A DNA stretch of 64,000 nucleotides. Source: Acidobacteriota bacterium. Lineage in GTDB: Bacteria; Acidobacteriota; G020349885. Both the position numbers and the translations under genes were made by a program. Positions within the stretch are counted from its first letter, which is position 1. Every line of letters begins with the position of its first letter. The stretch lies in assembly GCA_020349885.1 (NCBI GenBank), contig CP070701.1:2084433-2148432 (forward strand), given 5' to 3'. This document shows positions 52,248 through 60,546 of this stretch, piece after piece. Below the pieces are notes generated by a model that searched no databases, was not told the DNA's origin, and saw nothing but the letters and a program-made list of their open reading frames with translations.

Positions 52248-54197
52248 CTACCTCGGCCGTGCGGATCTCGCGGGCCGCACCGTGCGTGCGGGGCGCTCGG
52301 ACCGGCCGCTTTCCCCCGCGCCGCCGTAGCTGTTATGGGTGTTCGAGCGCTGCTGGACGTTTCGGTCGTCGGGGCGCGCCTGCGGCGGGGGCTGGACGGG
52401 GCGCGAGGCGGAGCGGTTCTGGCGGGCGGAGGGCGCCGGCGCGGCGGGAGGCGAAATCCTTTGAGACATCTTGTTTCGTATGTTCTCGAAGCGCTGGGAG
52501 CGTTCCATGATGCGCTCGAACGCGGGAGGCCGCTGCTCCGGCGACCGTTGCGGACGCGCCCGCTCGGGCGCGCGCTCGCGCCCGCCCGCATTCCCGCGTT
52601 CCCTTGGAAGCACTTGATTCGTGCGCGCTTTCTGTCTTTCAGGGCGCGGCTGCAATTGCGCGGGCTTCGGCTCTTGCCTGTTCGAGGGTGCGGGTCGCGA
52701 TGTGCGCCCCATGCGCCTGTCGATATTTTCCAGACGCTCGCGTCGCGCGCCCTCGCGCGATTGCACGCCGGGGCGCTCCGTGCGGCCTTGATGAGGCCGC
52801 TCGGTAGACCATAGGCGGCGGGCGGGGCTCGCTGCATTTTCGCCGCCCCTTTCGGCGCGGCGGGCTGTTGCACCGTGCCCGGGCGGGGTTTTTCCGCCTT
52901 CCATGCCGGGCCGATGGTGCGGCGGGCGGTTATCCGGAGGCCGGTTGTCGGGCGGGCGGCGGCCTCCGCCGTTTTGGTTTATGACGTTCACAATCTGCGT
53001 CACGTTGCAGGTGGACATCGAAGTAGGGACGTAGTGGCTGATGTGGCTGTAGGAAAACGAGAAGAGGGGAAGACTGACGTGGAAAAAACTCCCCGCGGGC
53101 GCGAACGTCCAGCCCGAGTGATAACTCGTGCCCACGGAAAAACCGATGTAGGTGCTCGCCGGTCGGCCGTAGAGGCCGAGCGGGCACCAGCCGACGGTGT
53201 CGCCGTACGTGCTCCATGAGACCCACGCGGGAGCGAACGTGCGCCCCGGCACCCAGCACCAACCGAAGTCCGCCGCCCACACCCAGCGCCCGTAGTGGTA
53301 GGGCATCCAGCCCCACGGCTCGTAGGAAGCCCAGAAATAGCCCACCGGCGTGGGGCGCCAGTAGCCGTTGTAATAGGGCCGCCACGAGACGGGCACGTTC
53401 CTGGGAATCCAGACGAAGGAGCCGTACACGGGATAGTATTCCCACGTCCCGTAGGCGGCGAGCTCGTACGCATAGCGGACCGAGGCGCCCCGGAAGCCGT
53501 AGCGCGCGACGGCCGTCTCGTAGTCCGGGTCCCCGTCGTAGAAGTATTCGAGATAGCCCTGATTGCGCGCCCAGCGGACGAGGGAATCCGCGCGCTCGCG
53601 GAAGATGGCCGGCGTATCGACCTCGCCGAAGGGCGAAAAGTGCGTGCGGTAGCCCGCGTCCACGTAGGCGACGTCGGCGCCGCTCGACACCTTGGCCGTG
53701 CCCTCGAGCGTCGTGACGCGGACGTCGCCCTCCTCGAAGGCGTCAATTCGGTAGAGACCCTCGCGCAGTAGGCGCACCTGTCCTTCGCCTGCATAGACCA
53801 GGATGTCGCCCGCGTAGCGCGCCTTCTGGACGAGAAGGCCGCCCCGGTCGAGATGCACGACGGCCGCCTCGGGAGACGTCTCAAAGCCGAGCGCCTCCAC
53901 CTCGAGCGCCGTGTTCGCGTCGAGGAAGAGCGTCGAGCCCTCGGCAAGCTCGATGGAGGCGCGGCTTTCGGCCTCAGTCACGAGGTACATGCCGGGATAG
54001 ACGGGGGTGTTTCGCGTGAGAATCTGAAGCTCTTCCTCGCCCGGGAACTGGGCGTAGAGGCCCCCATCGACGACACCCACGCGGGCGTAATTTTCCCCCT
54101 CCTCGTGGCGCGCCAGGACGGGCGGCGCGATTAAAACGGCCAGAATCCAGATCCCCCCCAGCGTTTTCCTGACGGCGGCGACTGTAGACTCGTGCAT
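52248..54197 (-). CDS. FecR-domain and DUF6600 secreted protein with disordered tail
   Basis: 649 residues. A signal peptide (GGIWILAVLIAPPVLARHE) is followed by a FecR-like beta domain (about 50-200; AVVHLDRGGLLVQKARYAGD, VTTLEGTAKVSSG), a Trp/Tyr/Gly-rich DUF6600 region (about 215-390; GYWRPTPVGYFWASYEPWGW, WVWAADFGWCWVPGRTFAPA), and a 230-residue Arg/Pro/Gln-rich tail. Such proteins are common in Acidobacteriota and related groups and are of unknown function; a surface or matrix role is plausible. Convergent with argH. Own promoter not evident in the low-GC gap upstream. Confidence 0.83.
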   Translation of the reverse strand: MHESTVAAVRKTLGGIWILAVLIAPPVLARHEEGENYARVGVVDGGLYAQFPGEEELQILTRNTPVYPGMYLVTEAESRASIELAEGSTLFLDANTALEVEALGFETSPEAAVVHLDRGGLLVQKARYAGDILVYAGEGQVRLLREGLYRIDAFEEGDVRVTTLEGTAKVSSGADVAYVDAGYRTHFSPFGEVDTPAIFRERADSLVRWARNQGYLEYFYDGDPDYETAVARYGFRGASVRYAYELAAYGTWEYYPVYGSFVWIPRNVPVSWRPYYNGYWRPTPVGYFWASYEPWGWMPYHYGRWVWAADFGWCWVPGRTFAPAWVSWSTYGDTVGWCPLGLYGRPASTYIGFSVGTSYHSGWTFAPAGSFFHVSLPLFSFSYSHISHYVPTSMSTCNVTQIVNVINQNGGGRRPPDNRPPDNRPPHHRPGMEGGKTPPGHGATARRAERGGENAASPARRLWSTERPHQGRTERPGVQSREGARRERLENIDRRMGRTSRPAPSNRQEPKPAQLQPRPERQKARTNQVLPRERGNAGGRERAPERARPQRSPEQRPPAFERIMERSQRFENIRNKMSQRISPPAAPAPSARQNRSASRPVQPPPQARPDDRNVQQRSNTHNSYGGAGESGRSERPARTVRPARSARPR

Positions 54198-54666
54198 GGC
54201 TTCGCCTTCCTTTCTTCCCCCCAGCCTCGAGCCCGTCGGGGCGGGGCGGAAAGTTTACCCGTTCGCCTTTTCTTCCTTCTTACTCTTAAGACGCCCGAAT
54301 CATACCCACGGTTTAGTTTCATCGTGACATTAAAGAAAGCAATTGCTGTGCCAGCTTTCTCAATGTCCGTCTGGAGTCCGTGCGCACATTGCCCGCAAGT
54401 CAGCGAAAATAAAAGACTTTTACATAGTCCAAGAAACGGTTTGTTGCGCCTAAATTGCGCTTGTTCCGCCTGGAGCGGGCGATCAATAGCTGATACCAGG
54501 AGTGTTGGCCTCACATTTTTCAGCCAAATCACCTTTATTTACAAGGGATTGTGGCGCACTGGTCAGAATTTGAGCAGGCAGGCCTTTTAACCATAAGCTG
54601 AATGTTCGACGAACCGGGACTTCTCATTCCCCGGCGCCGCTCGGGAGCGTAATGAGCCGGGAAGCC
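54198..54666. other. Low-GC intergenic region, unexplained
   Basis: About 470 bases, clearly AT-richer than its surroundings, between two minus-strand genes. Open frames exist on both strands (54131-54532 minus, 54192-54590 plus), but neither resembles a known protein. It holds a GTTCGACGAAC palindrome (about 54606-54616) and a GAATGAG-type inverted repeat near 54624. A tRNA reading was tested and rejected. It may be decayed mobile DNA or an RNA gene. Confidence 0.35.
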
Positions 54667-57018
54667 CTATCCTTTACGTATGGTCACCCGCCACCTGTCT
54701 CCTTCCTCTTTCACGGACAGCACTTGGTGCCCGTCTTTCTCGGCGCTTGGCGGGACGTTGCGAGCGCCATCGCCGTCAAGGAAAACCGCGAGCACCTGGC
54801 CCTTCGCCATCTGGCCGAGCAGAAGCTTGGTTTTGACGTAGTTGAGCGGGCAGGTGACGCCTTGCAAGTTTTCCTCCCGGTCGACCTTTGCCTCTTCGCT
54901 TTTTACGCCGGGGGCGCTGTTGTCTGGCGCTTCCTTTTCCGCTTGCGAGGCGGGCGCATCGTCCGCGGATCTGAAACGAAGGGAGGGGTCCAGGCTGTCG
55001 TACAGCTTCTGCACCGCGTCGACCATCGCGGACACGTCGCCCGCGTCCGCGCGAAACGTTTTTTCTGGATTGCCAGACGACGCGCTGCTCAGCCCCCCCT
55101 CGGTCAGCTTGCGGAAAGTCTCCTTGACGAGCCCCGTATCAATAAAATGCTTGGTGAAAAGCTCGAGGGCTTCGGCGTCGTCTCCGGCTTCCTCTCCCTG
55201 CGTGACCAACAGGGCGCGAGAGGCGAGGACGGTGGCCGCGAAGAGTCTCCCCTGTTCGACGGCCTCGCGGGCGCTCGCGAGGTCCACCTCGATCAGATCG
55301 AACACCCCTGCGCCGCACTCGCCCGGTCCCCGACCCGCAAGGGAGAACAGCTCCTCTGAGCCCCAGTCGAAATAGCAGTTCTTGTCCTCCTCGAAGGACG
55401 GAATGCGGCCGTGCTTACGGGCGAGTTGCGCGGCGAGCTCCCGGCCGCCGTCTTCGAGGAAAACGTCGAAGTCGGGGCACTGGGGCGCTTCCGCGAAGGC
55501 GTGCAGGAATTCGGAGATGAAAGCCGGAACGTTCCGCGCCGGAACGACGTCTTTTCCCCGGGCGAGCCTGGTAATTCCCTCGCCCACCCTGCCCCCGAGC
55601 TGGACCACGTAGCAGGGCACGAGCCTTCCGTCGACGCGGCGCGCCGCTCCGAAAAGCCCTATCTGTCCTACGGGGTGGCGGCCGCAGGCGTTGGGGCAGC
55701 CGCTGACGTGGAGATTGAACTCACCGAGCTTGTCAAGAGAAAGCCCGCTATGTGTCAGCTCGTCAATGACGGCGCAGGAAAGCCCCCGGGAAAGGCAGAT
55801 GCCCAGCCTGCAGGTGGATGCCCCGGTGCAGGCGATAGCGTTGCGCGCAATCGGAGAAAAAGTCTCCGCGAGCCCAAGCTCCCCGAGCTTCCTGTGCAGC
55901 GCGGCAAGCTCCCTGTCATGAACGGAGCGGAGCACCAGGTTCTGCAACTGAGTGGTTCTGGCTATGCCCTCCCCGTGCGCCTCGACGACGTCGGCCAGCT
56001 TCTCGAACGTCCCCGCGTCAATGTCCCCCAGGACGAGAGGTATGTGGACAAGGCGGTACCCGCTCTGCTTCTGGGCCGTGGTGTTCTTCTCGCGCCACTC
56101 ACGGAAGCCCTCCTCAGGCGGCTCCCCGTTTTTGGGGACGGATGTGCCTGGGCCCGGAAGGTCGCGCACGTGCAGGGGAGGGAGGCCCTTTTGGCGCAGC
56201 TTCGAGAGCTCGTCCTCGTACAGGGTGCGAAAGCGCTCCGGGCCCATCCGCTCGACCAGGAACCGCAGCCGCGCCTTGTGCTTGTTCTTTCGGTCACCGT
56301 GCTTGTCGAAGACGCGCTTGACCGCCTCGGCAACGAAGTGGGCATCCTGCGCGGGCACGAACTCCTCTAAGAGGTCGGCGACACGACTTTTTGCGCCCAT
56401 GCCGCCTCCCACGTAAACGGCGAACCCCGGTTCGCCGTCTTGTTTTTTCGCGATGAACCCCACGTCGCTCAGCGTGGCGCCGGCGCAATCCTCGGCGCAT
56501 CCCGAGAAAGCGATTTTGTACTTGCGCGGGAGCCGGTAGCTCAGCGGATCGTCAAGCAGAAACTCCGTCACCGCGATGGAATACGGCGTCACGTCGAAGG
56601 CCTCCTTGGGGCAGACACCGGAGTCGTAGCAGGCCGTGATGTTGCGGACGGTGTTTCCGCCTCCGCCCTTTGTCGAGAGTCCCGCGCCGTAGAGCTTCAC
56701 CAGGGCGGGGTGGATTCCCTCGAGCTCCACATTATGAACTTGAATGTCCTGGCGGGTGGTGACGTGGAGGACGCCGCTGCCGTACTTTCGGGACACGCCG
56801 GCCAGGGTCCGCATCTGGTGTGGCAGAACGCCGCCGGCGGGAAAGCGTACCCTCAACATGAATGTTCCGTCTTTCCGCTGCTCGTACACGCCGAGGGGAA
56901 CGCGGAAGGAGCGGAACTCGGCGGCGGAAATTTCCCCTTTCCCGAACCGCTCCACGTTCTCCCTGAATTTATTCAGATCATCCTCGAGGGAATCCGGCAG
57001 CTTAAATATTGTTTGCAT
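54667..57018 (-). CDS. Ferredoxin-type sulfite reductase fused to a TusA domain
   Basis: 783 residues. Residues 1-540 are a complete siroheme/4Fe-4S sulfite or nitrite reductase (two NIR_SIR halves). The cluster ligands are C397 and C403 (C-x5-C in CTGASTC) and C441 and C445 (C-x3-C in CPNAC). Residues about 545-680 are a helical domain. Residues 718-783 are a TusA/SirA-like sulfur carrier domain with C723-P724 (VTCPLNYVKTKLLL). The operon context (cysH, sat, cysK) shows sulfite is the substrate. The TusA part may carry the sulfide as a persulfide or thiol-bound form to the synthase. Last gene of the operon. Confidence 0.9.
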   Translation of the reverse strand: MQTIFKLPDSLEDDLNKFRENVERFGKGEISAAEFRSFRVPLGVYEQRKDGTFMLRVRFPAGGVLPHQMRTLAGVSRKYGSGVLHVTTRQDIQVHNVELEGIHPALVKLYGAGLSTKGGGGNTVRNITACYDSGVCPKEAFDVTPYSIAVTEFLLDDPLSYRLPRKYKIAFSGCAEDCAGATLSDVGFIAKKQDGEPGFAVYVGGGMGAKSRVADLLEEFVPAQDAHFVAEAVKRVFDKHGDRKNKHKARLRFLVERMGPERFRTLYEDELSKLRQKGLPPLHVRDLPGPGTSVPKNGEPPEEGFREWREKNTTAQKQSGYRLVHIPLVLGDIDAGTFEKLADVVEAHGEGIARTTQLQNLVLRSVHDRELAALHRKLGELGLAETFSPIARNAIACTGASTCRLGICLSRGLSCAVIDELTHSGLSLDKLGEFNLHVSGCPNACGRHPVGQIGLFGAARRVDGRLVPCYVVQLGGRVGEGITRLARGKDVVPARNVPAFISEFLHAFAEAPQCPDFDVFLEDGGRELAAQLARKHGRIPSFEEDKNCYFDWGSEELFSLAGRGPGECGAGVFDLIEVDLASAREAVEQGRLFAATVLASRALLVTQGEEAGDDAEALELFTKHFIDTGLVKETFRKLTEGGLSSASSGNPEKTFRADAGDVSAMVDAVQKLYDSLDPSLRFRSADDAPASQAEKEAPDNSAPGVKSEEAKVDREENLQGVTCPLNYVKTKLLLGQMAKGQVLAVFLDGDGARNVPPSAEKDGHQVLSVKEEGDRWRVTIRKG

Positions 57019-57074
57019 GGTGCTTCTCTTCCTACCCGGGTTGGGGGGCGTTCCCGCGCGGCCCCCGGCCCGAC

Positions 57075-58070
57075 TTATGCCTTCGGCTTGCCTTCCTCTC
57101 CTAGAAAGTCCACGAAAAACGAGCTGTACTTGAGCCCGCTGTCCGGAGAGACGGCCACGGCCACCCCTTCCCTGTTCTTTCCGTACTCAGCGGCGGCGTG
57201 CACGATAGCCCCGGTGGACGGCCCCACGATCAGTCCTTCCTCCCGGAAGAGGCGCTTGGTCATGGCGTAGGCCGGGTCGTCGTCCACGCGAACTACCTGG
57301 TCGACGACGCTGCGGTCGAAAATTCCCGGCTCCTTCGATTCCTCCAAGTTTTTCAACCCCGAGACTCTATGCCCCTGCTGGGGCTCGACAGCGATTACTT
57401 CGATGTCCGGGTTTTTTTCTTTGAGGTACCGCCCGACGCCGGTAATCGTGCCGCAGGTGCCGAGACCCGCAAAGAAGTAGCGCACCGCTCCTTCGGTTTG
57501 ATTCCATATCTCGGGGCCCGTGGTCTCGTAGTGAGCCTTCACGTTGTCGGGATTCTCGTACTGATTGGGCATCGCGTATTGCCCCTTGTGGGCTTCGCCC
57601 TTCACGAAGGAGTGGGCGAGCGCAATGGCCCCGTCCTTCGGGTGGTCGGTGGGACACAGGTCATCCGGCGTGGGCCAGACCTCGGCCCCCAGCATGCGGA
57701 GGAGCACTTTCTTCTCCTCCGGCTCCCCCTCGGGGATCGTCGCCGTGAACTTCTTTTTCATGAGTGCGGCCAAGGCGGCCAGGGCTATGCCGGTGTTGCC
57801 GGAAGTGGGCTCTACCAGCTTCTTCCCCTCCAGCTCTCCCCGCTCCTCCATGCCCTTGAGCAAATAGAGGGCGGGGCGGTCCTTGATGGACCCGAACGGA
57901 TTGAACCATTCCAGCTTCAGGTGGAGCTCGAAACCGCCCTGGGGAATTACCCTGCCTATCTTCACGATGGGGGTGGGGTTGTCGGGGCCGGCTATCAGCT
58001 CCCGTATATCTCCGAACCGTCGAAGGGTGGTATTAGCACCGAGCGTTTTCTTACCGTCTTTGTCTGCCAT
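57075..58070 (-). CDS. cysK: Cysteine synthase (O-acetylserine sulfhydrylase family)
   Basis: 331 residues of the fold type II PLP family. The PLP lysine is K63 in NPFGSIKDRPA; the substrate loop is EPTSGNTGIALA; GLGTCGTITGVGRYLKE is the phosphate loop. EGLIVGPSTGAIVHAA carries the C-terminal Ser contact. It forms cysteine from an activated serine and sulfide. The sequence departs somewhat from canonical CysK/CysM (a longer N-terminus and MPNQYENPDN), so O-phosphoserine or a carrier-bound sulfide is possible. It is 102 bases from sat and 56 from sir. Confidence 0.88.
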   Translation of the reverse strand: MADKDGKKTLGANTTLRRFGDIRELIAGPDNPTPIVKIGRVIPQGGFELHLKLEWFNPFGSIKDRPALYLLKGMEERGELEGKKLVEPTSGNTGIALAALAALMKKKFTATIPEGEPEEKKVLLRMLGAEVWPTPDDLCPTDHPKDGAIALAHSFVKGEAHKGQYAMPNQYENPDNVKAHYETTGPEIWNQTEGAVRYFFAGLGTCGTITGVGRYLKEKNPDIEVIAVEPQQGHRVSGLKNLEESKEPGIFDRSVVDQVVRVDDDPAYAMTKRLFREEGLIVGPSTGAIVHAAAEYGKNREGVAVAVSPDSGLKYSSFFVDFLGEEGKPKA

Positions 58071-58171
58071 TATTATCCGTAGATTTCCTTCAGGCTTCCG
58101 TTGCTGTGCGTCACCAGCAATAGCGAGCCCTTGGGATGTTTTCTTATTCTTTAACGCTATAGTTTATCACA

Positions 58172-59344
58172 TTATCCCTGCCAGTTGCGCTGTGCCCCGT
58201 ACGTCCCTCGCAGGACCTCCGCCACCTCGGGGCGGGTGAACTCCGCAGGCAGCTCCTCTCCCCGCGACAGCATCTCGCGCACGCGTGTTCCGCTGAGGCG
58301 GAGCCACTCGGACTCGCCGTGCGGGCAGGTCCTGGCGGAGATGACGCCCCCGCACGCGCGGCAGTAGAACGTGTGGTCGAAAAAGAGCGGCGTGACGCCG
58401 ATCTCGTCCGGAGAAAACTCGTCGAAGATGCGGTGGGCCGCGAAGGGATCGTAAAAGCTGCCCACGCCCGCGTGGTCGCGCCCGACGATGAAGTGGGTGC
58501 AGCCGAAGTTCTTGCGCGCCAGGGCGTGGAAGATGGCCTCGCGCGGGCCGGCGTAGCGCATCGCGGCCACGAACGCCCCGAGCACCACGCGCCCCTTCGG
58601 ATAGTAGCCCTCGATGAGCGCGCGGTAGCAGGCGAGGCGAACCTCGGCCGGGATGTCGTCGCTTTTGGTCTCGCCCACGAGCGGGTGCAGGAAGAGGCCG
58701 TCCGTGATTTCAAGCGCGCACTTGTGGATGTACTCGTGGGCCCGGTGGACGGGGTTGCGCGTCTGGAAGCCCACGACGCGCCGCCAGCCGAGCTCCTCGA
58801 AGCGCCCGCGCGCCTCGGCGGGCGTGAAGGCGCAGTCGTCGAACGCGCCGTGCGGAATTTTTTCGAAAAGCCGCACGCGGCCCCCGAGATAGAAATCCTT
58901 CTGCGCGTAGAGGCGCTTGACGCCCGGGTGACGCTCGTCGCGGGTGCCGTAAGCTTTCTCGGCCTCACGCTTCTTGTCGTAGGGAAAGCGGCACCCGGCT
59001 TCGAGCATGCCTAAAATCTTTCCCTCGTCGTCCGCGAGCGCGACCGGCTCGCCCGGTTCGACGGCGGACGCCTCCTGCTCCGTCGCGGCGAGGGCCACGG
59101 GCAGCGTCCACGGGAGGCCGCTTGCGAGGCGCATCGTTTCGAGGACGCTCTCGTAGTCCTCCGGCCCCATGAATCCTTCCAGGGGGCTGAGTCCGCCTAT
59201 GGCGATTAGTTCAAGGTCGCTTTTTTCACGGGGCGTGAGCCGCAGGCGCGGGGCGTTCTTCAGGACGCTTTCCCACTTGCGCCTCCCGTGAGGCTTCACC
59301 TCGCGGTTGACGAGCCGGCCGCCGTGGGGTTTGGAAAGTGACAT
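58172..59344 (-). CDS. sat: Sulfate adenylyltransferase
   Basis: 390 residues of the monomeric Sat/ATPS type. Motifs are GFQTRNPVHRAHEYIH (the HxxH-like adenylate loop) and FIVGRDHAGVGSFYDP. Also seen are ISGTRVREMLSRGE-type residues near the end and a four-residue zinc loop CRACGGVISARTCPHG. It makes APS from sulfate and ATP. No CysC kinase domain is fused and no cysC lies nearby, so APS goes straight to CysH. Confidence 0.95.
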   Translation of the reverse strand: MSLSKPHGGRLVNREVKPHGRRKWESVLKNAPRLRLTPREKSDLELIAIGGLSPLEGFMGPEDYESVLETMRLASGLPWTLPVALAATEQEASAVEPGEPVALADDEGKILGMLEAGCRFPYDKKREAEKAYGTRDERHPGVKRLYAQKDFYLGGRVRLFEKIPHGAFDDCAFTPAEARGRFEELGWRRVVGFQTRNPVHRAHEYIHKCALEITDGLFLHPLVGETKSDDIPAEVRLACYRALIEGYYPKGRVVLGAFVAAMRYAGPREAIFHALARKNFGCTHFIVGRDHAGVGSFYDPFAAHRIFDEFSPDEIGVTPLFFDHTFYCRACGGVISARTCPHGESEWLRLSGTRVREMLSRGEELPAEFTRPEVAEVLRGTYGAQRNWQG

Positions 59345-59390
59345 CGTGCTTTCTCCTTCCTATTCTTTTTCGTAATTACTCGGTCATGTT

Positions 59391-60116
59391 TTATTTATGC
59401 AGTCCGCACTCCGTCTTGGCGAAGCCCGCCCATCGGCCCGAGCGGGGGTCCTCGCCCGGCTTCACGGGCCTCGTGCAGACCGAGGTGTTGCACCCGATGC
59501 TCGGGTAATCCCGGTCGTGGAGCGGGTTGTAGGGAACGTCGTGCTCACGGATGTAGTTCCAGACGTCATCGTCACGCCAGTGGGCCAGGGGATTGATCTT
59601 GATGAGGCCGAATTTCTCGTCGTTCTCGACGAGGGCGGTGTTGGCGCGCGTGGGCGCCTGCTGGCGGCGGATGCCCGTAATCCACGCGTCCTGCTCCGCG
59701 AGCGCCCGCGTGAGGGGCTCCACCTTGCGCAGGTTGCAGCACAGGGTGGGGTTGCGCTCCCAGAGCGCTTCGCCGTGTTCCTCGACCTGCTGCTCCGCGG
59801 TGAGCTTCGGCTTCATCGCCACGGGCGTTATGCCGTAGCGCTCGACGAGGCGGTCGCGCGTCTCGAGGGTTTCCTTGAAGTGAAGCTGCGTGTCCAGGTA
59901 AAAGACGCGCACCTTCTTGTTGACGCGGGAAATCATGTCGAAGAGCACCACGTCCTCGGCCCCGAAGCTGCACGCCAGGGTGATTTTGGGAAAGTAGCGC
60001 TCGACGGCCCACCGCAGAATCGCGAGCGTCTGCTCGGCCTCGAACGTCCGGTGCAGTATTGCCGGGTCTTTTTGCCCGTTCGTTTGCGCCTTTAGAAACG
60101 TTGCAAGTTGCGTCAT
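59391..60116 (-). CDS. cysH: APS reductase (CysH, 4Fe-4S type)
   Basis: 241 residues. ACSFGAEDVVLFDMI and FYLDTQLHFKETLE bind the nucleotide; CCNLRKVEPL has C126-C127, and a second Cys pair (C209, C214) completes the iron-sulfur ligands that mark enzymes using APS rather than PAPS. The second pair reads GCNTSVCTRPV, C-x4-C, where the usual form is C-x2-C. The active-site C-terminal motif ECGLH is present (C237). It makes sulfite from APS with thioredoxin. First gene of the operon. GGAGGT lies 9 bases before the ATG, just after an attenuator-like terminator. Confidence 0.93.
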   Translation of the reverse strand: MTQLATFLKAQTNGQKDPAILHRTFEAEQTLAILRWAVERYFPKITLACSFGAEDVVLFDMISRVNKKVRVFYLDTQLHFKETLETRDRLVERYGITPVAMKPKLTAEQQVEEHGEALWERNPTLCCNLRKVEPLTRALAEQDAWITGIRRQQAPTRANTALVENDEKFGLIKINPLAHWRDDDVWNYIREHDVPYNPLHDRDYPSIGCNTSVCTRPVKPGEDPRSGRWAGFAKTECGLHK

Positions 60117-60141
60117 CGTTTTTTTACCTCCGTTTAAGCTG

Positions 60142-60184
60142 AAAAACCCACCGCTCCAACGCTGGTGCGCTGCAGTCAGTGGGT
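60142..60184 (-). terminator. Attenuator terminator upstream of cysH
   Basis: On the minus strand ACCCACTG (60184-60177) pairs with CGGTGGGT (60153-60146) with one G-U pair; an inner stem is possible, and a run of five T follows (60146-60142). It lies between the Cys-rich leader peptide and the cysH ribosome-binding site (60131-60126). A terminator placed before the first gene of an operon implies attenuation. Its 5' arm (60183-60175) is also complementary to leader bases 60281-60274 (GTCAGGGG) with one bulged A, a candidate antiterminator. Confidence 0.75.
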
Positions 60185-60256
60185 CAAAAGCTTTGCTAAT
60201 TGTCTATACGCTAAAGGTTGTCTTGGGGCGTTACGGCTCCTTTGTCGTTTTCGGAA

Positions 60257-60331
60257 TTAGCGCCGCTCTTGTGCCCCTGACGGCAGGCACACCGCGGCGC
60301 CGCTACAGCCGCACGGGCCGGCGCAGCACAT
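60257..60331 (-). CDS. Cysteine-rich leader peptide of the cys operon
   Basis: 24 residues starting MCCAGPCGC, with Cys at codons 2, 3, 7, 9 and 15 and stop TAA (60259-60257). It lies between the operon promoter and the attenuator terminator. Five Cys codons in fifteen are far above expectation, and the peptide precedes genes for cysteine synthesis. The region after the last Cys codon (codons 17-19) can pair with the terminator's 5' arm. The start has no strong ribosome-binding site. By analogy with trp, his and leu leaders and poly-Cys upstream ORFs of Mycobacterium, slow translation at low Cys-tRNA would favour readthrough. Confidence 0.7.
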   Translation of the reverse strand: MCCAGPCGCSGAAVCLPSGAQERR

Positions 60332-60380
60332 TATCGTTGAGAAGCGCGTTCGGGCGTTCTCGGTTGCCATAACAGAACAG

Positions 60381-60407
60381 CTTATACTGATTTTCTTGCC
60401 GTGTCAA
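60381..60407 (-). promoter_or_regulatory. Promoter of the cys operon
   Basis: On the minus strand TTGACA (60407-60402) and TATAAG (60386-60381), spacer 15 bases (short). Transcription would begin near 60374 and give a leader of about 255 bases that contains the peptide and terminator. Confidence 0.6.
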
Positions 60408-60417
60408 CAGGAAAAAT

Positions 60418-60434
60418 TTCCTGAATTTCAGGAA
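60418..60434. promoter_or_regulatory. 17-bp palindrome next to the cys promoter
   Basis: TTCCTGAA-T-TTCAGGAA, perfect 8-base arms, 10 bases upstream of the -35 box of the cysH promoter. The position suits an activator or upstream repressor site. It is also 58 bases upstream of the -35 of the divergent glycosyltransferase promoter. Confidence 0.55.
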
Positions 60435-60492
60435 AAAGTCCTACGGGCTTGCCCGCCCTAACGACCTTGGGGGGCTTGCCCTGCCCGTCTCG

Positions 60493-60522
60493 TTGACAGG
60501 GGGCGGGTAATTTCGCCATACT
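60493..60522 (+). promoter_or_regulatory. Promoter of the GT2/methyltransferase operon
   Basis: TTGACA (60493-60498), 18-base spacer, CATACT (60517-60522); the ATG follows at 60547. Confidence 0.6.
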
Positions 60523-60546
60523 ACGGCTTCCTGACGGAAGACTCTC

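Noticed and set aside
54541-54640. Possible tRNA-Lys-like sequence (CTTTTAA loop and GTTCGA)
   Set aside because: The stems next to the CTTTTAA loop do not pair, the T-loop lacks the conserved closing C, and no acceptor stem could be drawn.
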